Positions 1-6,907 of a stretch of DNA of 23,643 nucleotides are shown here, piece by piece. The notes under the pieces were generated by a model. That model saw nothing but the letters and a program-made list of their open reading frames with translations. It was not told where the DNA came from and ran no database searches. The stretch covers positions 1-23,643 of the forward strand of contig CAJNOQ010002575.1 in the NCBI GenBank assembly GCA_905250885.1, in the 5' to 3' direction. Each line of letters opens with the position of its first letter. Position 1 is the stretch's first letter. The position numbers were made by a program, and so were the translations under genes. Source of the stretch: Didymodactylos carnosus. Its lineage: Eukaryota > Rotifera > Eurotatoria > Philodinida > Philodinidae.

Positions 1-219
1 GAGCCAGTACCATTTCGAGCCCCTCCTTGTGTCCCTGTGTTAGTACCGGTCCCAGTGTTCGTGGCATCTCCACCGGCGCCTAACAGCCCTCGGAAAATAA
101 TCAATACAAGCCTATTTCACGATTTTTACAGAAGACGTAGTTTTCCAAAGACCTCGTTGAAAATCTGTTTCACAAAAAGTCTTCCGAAACACTTTTATGG
201 AAATAAGCCCCAAAGTTAA
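1..219. other. Possible coding fragment cut by the left window edge
   Basis: The first 100 bases are clearly more GC-rich than what follows and are open in two directions. On the + strand one frame runs from base 1 to the TAA at 217-219 and begins with a proline/valine-rich stretch. On the - strand bases 1-95 read as a glycine/threonine/asparagine-rich low-complexity segment. Either could be an exon end, and I cannot choose between them. No domain is recognisable and no start is visible. Confidence 0.25.
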
Positions 220-514
220 CTTTTTCGAATGGTGAAAACTACAGCTGTGCACCCAACTTATTAAAAGTTTTCTATTGACGGAAAGAACATCAGAACGAGT
301 TCGAAATCTCAGAATGTAGAGTATTTAGGCTGTGCTACATTCTTTTTACAAGGGATCGCGAAAGGAATTTTGCCAATACCTGAGCTTTTTCGAAGGAGTT
401 TCTGTAAAAACTTATTTTGAAAAACATGCTTTTTCGATTTTTTCAATCTTATAATCACATTTATCGGACAACATTAATCATATCTTGAGATTCTCAACCT
501 GTTCTGATGTTTCC
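220..514. other. No assignable gene
   Basis: AT-rich sequence with no recognisable gene. A short hairpin (AGAATGTAG at 311-319 against CTACATTCT at 335-343) is present. One + frame is open for about 50 codons up to a TGA near 418, but it has no start or recognisable motif. Confidence 0.5.
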
Positions 515-605
515 TGGGCGTTTATTCAACTATCTTTCGTAGCTTCTAAGATATATTTCCTTTTTCGAAAAAGTTAAATCCTTAGACGATGGAGCTGTCA
601 CATTA

Positions 606-879
606 CCCATGAAATATTTTTGATACCCTAACGCAGGTTAGCACGCGTTAAAACAACTAATAATTTAACGTATATCATCGATTTTTGGAAAATTTAAATG
701 CGTGCAAACTCGTTAAATTTCTTAGAACCATATCTAACCGGATCTGTCCCGTTACCGCTCCGACGAAACGTTAGCACGCGTCATATTTGAAAATTTAATC
801 CGTTCAAACACAATTTTCTCGAAAACTTCTTTTTTAACGCATGCTAACCTGCGTTAGGGTATCAAAATTATTTCATGGG
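606..879. mobile_element. 274-bp MITE nested in the foldback, TA target duplication
   Basis: The element begins CCCATGAAAT and ends ATTTCATGGG. Terminal inverted repeats of about 45 bp include TGATACCCTAACGCAGGTTA. TA flanks both sides (604-605 and 880-881). The uninterrupted opposite arm of the host foldback reads CACAT-TA-ACCACCCC when reverse complemented, exactly the left flank, one TA and the right flank. The insertion and its TA duplication are therefore shown directly. TA duplication fits the Tc1/mariner superfamily, which is inference because no transposase is encoded. Confidence 0.9.
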
Positions 880-1153
880 TAACCACCCCCAATTAGGATC
901 AGCTCGAAAAGCATTGTTCTCTACCAATCAGCGATATAGACGGTATCTAAGCATATATTTATGTAATTCACAAGCAGTAATAAAAAATGTGCCGAATGCA
1001 CCTATCTATAGCCCAGGTGCTTGCTTTGATTTTCTTGAAGACGATGATAATGAAACCATAGAGATATATTATACGCTCGAGAACACACACGTTTATTTTC
1101 TCATAATATATGCCTTTATTTAGTACGTTATCTGCTTACTGTTAATATCCAAC

Positions 1154-1366
1154 ATGTTAACTTGGAAATATTTTCTTATTATTGCTTATTTGTTAATTCT
1201 TGTTAATCAAGAATGTTACGGCGCAGCTGGAGGTGGCACGAGTAGCACGTTTCAACGCTTTCTGATGTATCTTAGAGGAGATATGGTAAAAAAACCGAGC
1301 GCAATTATCATATGGTTTCTGCTGGACTTCGGTGTTGAAAATTTCAATAACTATAAAGACGGCTAA
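1154..1366 (+). CDS. Small open frame with signal-peptide-like start
   Basis: Seventy codons starting at ATG 1154. The N-terminus is a lysine followed by a strongly hydrophobic run of about 14 residues and then a Cys-Tyr-Gly-Ala-Ala segment, which resembles a secretion signal and cleavage region. The rest has no recognisable domain. It lies in the unique interior of the 515-1920 foldback, so it could be a captured gene fragment or chance. A second frame is open from about 1290 to 1495 and the - strand is also open over much of this span, which weakens the case. Confidence 0.2.
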   Translation: MLTWKYFLIIAYLLILVNQECYGAAGGGTSSTFQRFLMYLRGDMVKKPSAIIIWFLLDFGVENFNNYKDG

Positions 1367-1947
1367 ACAACGGGTAATGCCCAACTGTAGAGCATATTTA
1401 GCACTACAAATCTGCTTATCTGAATTTGGCTGGGAATATAGCCATTTTTTTTTTGTCGTCAAAAGTTTACCATTTTTCATACATTGGTACTAATACAAGC
1501 ACTACCACCAAGCAACCGTTTATATTCAAAAGTTGCTTTCTATAGCAATCGATAGCTTGTAAAGAGAGGAATTGATTGCATATATTGCTGTTGCTTAAAA
1601 GCTGGTAGTGTAGGGATACAAGCTCTGCCATTTTACCACCATTTTTAGTAAAATTGATTACTTTGTTAATTATTCAAAAAATAGAATATAGGCTCTGAAA
1701 AGTTTCTGATTAAACAGTTGTAAACAACATGACTTGAAGTACATAAATATATGCTTAGATACCGTCTATATCGCTGATTGGTAGAGAACAATGCTTTTCG
1801 AGCTGATCCTAATTGGGGGTGGTTAATGTGACAGCTCCATCGTCCAAGGATTTAACTTTTTCGAAAAAGGAAATGTATCTCAGAAGCTTCGAAGGATAGT
1901 TGAATAATCGCTGAAAGTTTCATCGAGTTTTTAAGAACATTTTACAT

Positions 1948-2100
1948 ATGCGGGAGATTTTCGGTTCAATTACCCATTATACTCGCATCAAAAAAGATCA
2001 GATTCTAAAGGTTCGCATTATAACAAATAGAAAGCATTTAAATTGCTTTAAAACCGATCAACAAGATTTTAGCGACATTTACAACTGCCAACTGTCTTAA
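1948..2100 (+). CDS. Possible 50-codon open frame, unknown
   Basis: An ATG-initiated frame of 50 codons just outside the right arm of the foldback, rich in charged and polar residues. After the TAA the same frame holds a second ATG-led stretch of about 24 codons (2107-2181). This could be decayed coding DNA or chance. No family is recognised. Confidence 0.15.
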   Translation: MREIFGSITHYTRIKKDQILKVRIITNRKHLNCFKTDQQDFSDIYNCQLS

Positions 2101-2458
2101 AAGTGAATGAAACACACCAGAGTTATTGAAAATCTTTTAGACTCGATAAAACAGAGAAAGATACTCTTCTCTACCAGCTGACTCTCATGCCAGACTAGAA
2201 CTAGGACTTGACGACTGCGAAATATGAATGCGCCAACAAGTTGCCAAAATTTGTTTAAGTTGTTACCATAAGAAATTACTATTCAAAAATAAAATGTGCA
2301 AACTGAATAAATTTTGATAAAAACATGCAATGAAAATTGTTCAGATTTGTTGCTGTTTATTGGCAAAGTTAATAGAATACACTAGAAAAATACCTCAGTA
2401 TCATAACTGACCGAGTAGTATATATGGCGGACAATAGACTTCTTCTTTGATTGTAACA
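2101..2458. other. No assignable gene
   Basis: AT-rich. Apart from the short frame noted just before it, I see no convincing coding, RNA or repeat feature. Confidence 0.4.
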
Positions 2459-2849
2459 ATGGACGAAAAGAAGAATTTTGCGGAAGAAAGAAGAAAGGTG
2501 AGGTGCATTATATAGTATTTTGATTGACTATGATGTTGCTTTGCACTACAACTCATCTTAAAAACTATAGTAGCAGCGGGAGATTTCTTAACTGGTACAG
2601 ACAATTTCTGTTCTATTCAATGTAGTGAGAAAAAAATTCAGTTGATAAAAGCTTCAGAATACTGAAAGAACATTTTCAGAAAAGGTTCTAACTTTTGAAA
2701 AGATCGTAAAACGTATTGATAAAAAAATCTATAGTCGTTTTGAAACTTGTACCAGTTGATAAAAATATGTTGGTATCATGTAGATAAAAGTCGAAGTTGT
2801 CAGTCGTTCTTTCTGAAACCCGCTAGCCGTATCGATTGTTCCTTTTCAG
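2459..2849 (+). pseudogene. Decayed coding stretches, possible 5' part of a lost gene
   Basis: An ATG at 2459 opens a 13-codon highly charged exon-like piece ending exactly at a good donor (AAG|GTGAGG, 2495-2503). A frame open to about 2662 follows, and then a lysine/glutamate-rich frame of about 36 codons (about 2648-2755) that ends in tandem stops. The frames do not join without at least one shift, and stops separate them. The composition suggests a coiled-coil-like protein. A strong pyrimidine-rich acceptor (TTCCTTTTCAG, ending 2849) leads into the next piece. I do not recognise the family, and chance cannot be excluded for each piece taken alone. Confidence 0.3.
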
Positions 2850-3098
2850 AGGGTAAAAGAGAAGAATAAAGATTCCAACTCTGAAACGAGGCTTATGTGT
2901 CATGAAGAGAAAGTAATACTGACATATGCTATGACCAATAATTATAGATACGATCTAAAATCGAACAACCGTATACCTTTCTTAAGGAAAATGTGTAGAG
3001 ACAAAGTCGAACATATAACAATAATCGCAAGAATCTATCACTTTCATAATTCCTGTCATATAACTTTATTATGCCGAGAGTGTAATTTAAGAAAATAA
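2850..3098 (+). CDS. Possible terminal exon, unknown protein, with adjacent poly(A) signal
   Basis: Eighty-two codons are open from a well-formed 3' splice acceptor (TTTTCAG ending 2849) to the TAA at 3096-3098. The stop lies inside an AATAAA (3094-3099), and another AATAAA-like run follows within 15 bases, as expected for a compact 3' end. Residues are mostly polar and basic, and no domain is recognised. Upstream sequence looks like broken exons, so this may be the least damaged piece of a dying gene. The - strand is also partly open here. Confidence 0.3.
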   Translation, partial: RVKEKNKDSNSETRLMCHEEKVILTYAMTNNYRYDLKSNNRIPFLRKMCRDKVEHITIIARIYHFHNSCHITLLCRECNLRK

Positions 3099-3198
3099 AT
3101 ATAAATAAATGATGTGTTCCTGCTGTGGCCCAGTTAAGTAGAAAAATAACGGAATTATTCACGTAAAAGACGAGTACACATAAGTGAAAAATGTTTGA

Positions 3199-3315
3199 CG
3201 CCGAAGTCTTATCGAAAAACTGCCTGATCTTGAGAACAAAGAAGAAACTATTCGAAAAACTGAAGAAAGACTAACACACTGAGTATCAACAAAAGAGGCG
3301 GTACTCAGTTTACAG
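3199..3315 (+). pseudogene. Coiled-coil-like coding fragment with in-frame stop
   Basis: A + frame reads as a glutamate/lysine/leucine-rich, heptad-like segment for 27 codons, meets TGA at 3280-3282, then continues for 11 codons to a donor-like CAG|GTAATC at 3313-3321. The composition is strongly protein-like for an AT-rich background. It may belong to the same lost gene as 2459-3098. The family is unknown. Confidence 0.3.
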
Positions 3316-4078
3316 GTAATCGAGTTTGTCCACCTCTAACTGCCAATGTACTGAGCGAGTTACATGCTTGTTGTGAATGTATCGTTCCTCCAGGGATGTA
3401 ATCAACGACATTGCTAGTGTTCTTTGGCAACAATAGACTAAACTTGAATGCAACTACATCCTTAACTTGTCTTACCATGATTAAGAGTTTATCGAAAAAT
3501 ATAAAATTCTTAAAATACGAATTTTCTACCTATTTATACGGTTATTGCACTTTTTGCCTTGAGTCCCTTTAAAAAATCAGATCGTACACAATTTGCGTTC
3601 GTTGCGAACTCAATTTTCTGTAACTGTTTTTTTTCCAGGTATCTTAGCTATTTATGGTATCTAGGGCAGCTTAGATATCTTAGGAATTTAGGATACCGTG
3701 CAACTACTTTTCGAACTCACTCTCAACCGCATCTCGCCCCCCCCCCTCCTGCCGCATACGAATAACCATCTACGTGTGTCTGGTACATATAAAAATTTAG
3801 CACTGTATACTTGAAATTGTCAAAGCTATATTTCCTTAAAAATATAAAGTTTTTAAAATGCAACAGAATATACGAACAGAACCACTCTCTCAAGATCGGA
3901 TTATGTCCTATCAAGTATCCTCTACACAACGCATTGAAAGAAAAAATTAAAACAAATAACGTCAAAATTCGAGACTGTCGGCTAGGATTAGTCGATCTCT
4001 TAGATTTAATCTCTAATATCGTTCACTTGGTCGGCTCACTAACCTTCCTGAAGAGTAACTGATATTTAGTATGCTATT
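3316..4078 (+). other. Open but unassignable stretches
   Basis: Two + frames are open here: about 3399-3570 and 3811-4062. The second is 83 codons long, lysine/leucine-rich, and lacks an ATG start. A run of nine C at about 3737-3745 and TA-rich sequence lie between them. I recognise no domain. They could be decayed exons of the same lost gene or chance. Confidence 0.25.
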
Positions 4079-4354
4079 ATGCTTAAAAAGAAAAATGACG
4101 GAGGTGTTGAATATAATCATATTCCACAAGAATTTCTTGACTTATATCCTCACGTTGTGTTGTTTATAGTAGTCGTTTAGAAGAACGTGATATCATTGAT
4201 ATTGATATTGTAGCGAATACTGGAGTTGAATTATTTACTATCCAAGTATGATGGATCATCGAAGTATATCTTTGAAAGTAATACGACGAGTACATCACCC
4301 GTGATAATGAGCAGCGAGAAAAAGTCAAGTGGTTTTGAATGTTTTTTTCATTAG
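4079..4354 (+). pseudogene. Decayed gene fragment with two frameshifts
   Basis: Three successive frames together give one protein-like reading. An ATG at 4079 opens 33 codons ending at TAG 4178. A second frame, with the motif LEERDIIDIDIVANTGVE, is open until the TGA near 4249. A third is open from about 4243 to TAG 4352-4354 and is rich in Ser/Thr/Lys. Where one frame stops, the next is already protein-like, the usual signature of small indels in a former exon. I do not recognise the family. Confidence 0.35.
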
Positions 4355-4388
4355 TCAACAATAATTTTTTGTTGAAGTAAAGGAAAAA

Positions 4389-4583
4389 ATGAAAGTATTT
4401 ATAGCTTCAATTTACATACTTTTTTGCAACTTGCAGATTTTTCTTCTCATAACGAAAAACAAGAAAAACAATCGAAGTGGAAAACAAGAAATCAATAATA
4501 TAACATCTGGATGTCAAATTTTACCAGATTTAAATAAGTCGTTTAGAATCCGTTATGCTTTCTTCTTATTTTATCAGAAATAA
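4389..4583 (+). CDS. Small open frame with hydrophobic start, unknown
   Basis: Sixty-four codons from ATG 4389. The first 21 residues form a basic start followed by a hydrophobic run that could be a signal peptide or membrane anchor. The remainder is lysine/asparagine-rich with no domain. Part of it is duplicated just downstream (see the 22-bp direct repeat). It may be chance. Confidence 0.2.
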   Translation: MKVFIASIYILFCNLQIFLLITKNKKNNRSGKQEINNITSGCQILPDLNKSFRIRYAFFLFYQK

Positions 4584-4611
4584 TTACAGGAAATCAATAA
4601 TATAACATCTG
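4488..4611. repeat. Pair of 22-bp direct repeats
   Basis: A 22-base block containing AATCAATAATATAACATCTG is identical at 4488-4509 and 4590-4611, leaving 80 bases between the copies. The first copy lies inside the small open frame above. The second follows its stop and would encode the same short peptide. Exact identity suggests a recent local duplication or the duplicated flanks of a small insertion. Confidence 0.7.
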
Positions 4612-4666
4612 CGTCGCATTGACATATCTGGCTCGCGATTCCGATAGAATCAGTTATAAATTTTAA

Positions 4667-4904
4667 TTAATTTTCGACAGCCCATTTTCGAGGAGTCGTG
4701 TCCTCGGCGAGGATTTCTTTTCGAGCACTCGCCGCTTGGGTTACGAACATCTCTGTTCGACGGCCTAGAATTTTTCTCGCGAGCTTACTACCCAGCGGGG
4801 ACTTCGAAATCGATAACCCCTTGAACAGTTACATCGAGAGTCCGAGGGATCAGATGCGGATGATCGAAAATATTGTTCAAACAAACAACTTTCAGATGAT
4901 GAAA
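4667..4904 (-). pseudogene. Decayed coding fragment on the minus strand
   Basis: The segment is GC-richer than its surroundings. On the - strand a frame is open from 4904 to a TAG near 4789, and the next frame is open from 4828 to TAA 4667-4669. Both read as ordinary mixed-composition protein; the second has a basic/alanine-rich helix-like stretch around RRTEMFVTQAASARKE. They overlap where a one-base shift would join them. The + strand is also open (4671-4916) with poorer composition. The family is unknown. Confidence 0.3.
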
Positions 4905-5196
4905 TTAACTGATTAAATACTAGAATAGTCAAAAAAGGTGTTGAAACAATAACAAAACTTATACTGGCTAAGAATTTGATAAGAAGCACTAAGAATACTT
5001 CTTTGATTGATAACTGTCAGAAAAAACCATAAACAAATGTTTCTTTCTACTATTATCGAAAGCAATTGTTAAAACTTGCATCATGTTTCATGAGAATGAT
5101 GTTGAAATTTGAAGTCGCAAACAGAAGGGATGACCGCTAAGATGCGGTGATATACGTTATTGTAATGTTTAGAAAGAATACGGCAAAGAATGGCTA

Positions 5197-6070
5197 CTTC
5201 CTAAATGCGCCGGAATTTTAAATCAATTAATATAAAATTGGGCGCAATTTGGAACGAGTAAATTTATATTATTCTGCATTTCCAAATTGAGACCACTTTT
5301 TAATTAGTGAGTAATCAACAATCGTAATTTAAAATACAGATGTATAAATTAGTCGCCTTTTAGAAAAAACAGAAGTAGAAACATATATAAGAAGAATTGA
5401 TGACTATATATTTATGTATTATATATATGCAGCTATGAAAAACAAAAAGGATTTGAAACTACAGACGTATACTAACGAGTCGGTCTGATTTACACATTTT
5501 AAGTAATATAAGTAATTATTATACAAGATTGTTGTGTCACCTCTTTGAGTTTTTGATCAAGTAAAGTTTGTATCCATTGTTTTAACTAAAGTATGACCTT
5601 ACTCTGCATACTTCTATATTTATATTATCTATAAGATAGAACTCCTGATCAAATTTTGGAACGACTAATCATACAATTAAATATTCTTAATCAATAATCA
5701 TTAGGATATGTTTCACTGATTATTAATCAAAATTATTCATTTTGCTCTGGGAGTTCCTTCTTATTCTGATGTTATAAAAGATACCGGATAAAACGAAGAT
5801 TAAATTCTTTATTGATATAGCTGTTTTTCATAGCTGCGTATATATAATACATAAATATATAGTCATCAATTCTTCTTATATATGTTTCTACTTCTATTTT
5901 TTCTAAAAGGCGACTAATTTATACATCTGTATTTTAAATTACGATTGTTGATTACTCACTAATTAAAAAGTGGTCTCAATTTGGAAAATGCAGAATAATA
6001 TAAATTTACTCGTTCCAAATTGCGGCCAATTTTATACTAATTGGCTTAAATTTGGGACGCATTTAGGAAG
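5197..6070. mobile_element. 874-bp inverted-repeat element with arms of about 250 bp
   Basis: The left arm (5197-5447) and right arm (5822-6070) are near-perfect reverse complements. The element starts CTTCCTAAATGCG and ends CGCATTTAGGAAG. The unique centre (5448-5821) is very AT-rich and encodes nothing recognisable. CTA occurs immediately outside both ends (5194-5196 and 6071-6073), a probable 3-bp target duplication. Removing the element and one CTA restores a continuous open frame across the site. A 3-bp duplication would fit PIF/Harbinger-like transposition. That is inference, since no transposase is present. Confidence 0.85.
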
Positions 6071-6267
6071 CTACGCAAAGAACAAGCTACGAAGAAAACA
6101 AGGATCAATATGCTAAAGCAGTTTAGTATGCAATTGAAAACAATGACAAAGGACACCGATATGAGTCAGCATTAATGTCTTGTTCAAGGAGGAAATTAAA
6201 AAGACGACGAAAAGAGACGCTATTGAGTAAATGCAGAAAATCTGGCCTTGCCCAACATCTGACTTGA
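6071..6267 (+). pseudogene. Coding-like sequence interrupted by the 874-bp element
   Basis: Read together with the left flank of the element (from about 5173), a + frame runs through the empty site and on to TAA 6173-6175. It is lysine/glutamine/methionine-rich. A second + frame starting at 6073 is also open to TGA 6265-6267, apart from one TAG at 6124-6126. Two protein-like frames on one strand suggest a decayed exon with a shift, but I cannot decide which is original and recognise no family. Confidence 0.25.
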
Positions 6268-6862
6268 CACAGTACTATTCACACAGACACAAGAAATGAT
6301 AGATAAAGAATCGTAATATGGGATTGGATATCGTCATTTTTATGTTTTACTTTGTACACACCTCTCTTCTTCTCCTCAATTCGATATGATACTCATTAAA
6401 AAGAACAAATAAAGAGAAGAAGAATTAGATTAAAGAGTGCTGAGAGTTGACTCATACCAACATTGATTGAGACTGCGAACATTGAAAACGAATATTTTGT
6501 TTTATATTTGACTAGGTTTAACATCTTGTTTATAACGATTTTATACTTTAGTATTTTAATATTTGCTGAGATAAGGCCACCATACCTTAACATTTCATTC
6601 TCTCATTGACGATTGTATTATTATCAAATTGAAACGTAATGATCGAGATTACGATGATCGAATAGATATATCTGATAGAATTCTATCTAAGAATGAGAAA
6701 AATTCTCGAGGATGAAACAACTGATGACGATACAAAATAGAAAAACAGATTATATTATCTTATGCAAATAATAAAAAAGTATATATGTAGTGCAATAATT
6801 GCCATTTTTAACAACCAGATAAAACTTTTTACAAAAAAAACAGAAAAATCGAGGCAATAAAC
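6268..6862. other. Intergenic, no feature seen
   Basis: AT-rich sequence upstream of the deaminase gene. Short open frames on both strands have no recognisable content. It probably contains the upstream control region of the following gene, but I see no defined site other than the TATA-like motif listed separately. Confidence 0.5.
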
Positions 6863-6870
6863 TATAAAAG
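6863..6870 (+). promoter_or_regulatory. TATA-box-like motif upstream of the deaminase
   Basis: TATAAAAG lies 38 bases before the ATG at 6908. If used, transcription would start close to the ATG with a very short leader. In DNA this AT-rich such motifs also occur by chance. Confidence 0.3.
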
Positions 6871-6907
6871 AAAGATTTTAATAATCATTGATTATCAACG
6901 AGGTATA

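Larger units (their letters stand above)
515..1920. mobile_element. Long foldback element with arms of about 180 bp
   Basis: The left arm (about 525-603 plus 882-975) is the reverse complement of 1735-1915 with only scattered mismatches. The two arms share TCGAAAAAGG, the segment ATGGAGCTGTCACATTA and the segment ATAGACGGTATCTAAGCATA in inverted orientation. The left arm is interrupted by the 606-879 element; the right arm is continuous. The interior (976-1734) is unique sequence with one short open frame and a small imperfect hairpin around 1495-1610. The outer ends fade gradually, so the limits are good to about 15-20 bases and no target duplication could be fixed. No transposase is visible, so it looks non-autonomous. 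Confidence 0.8.
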
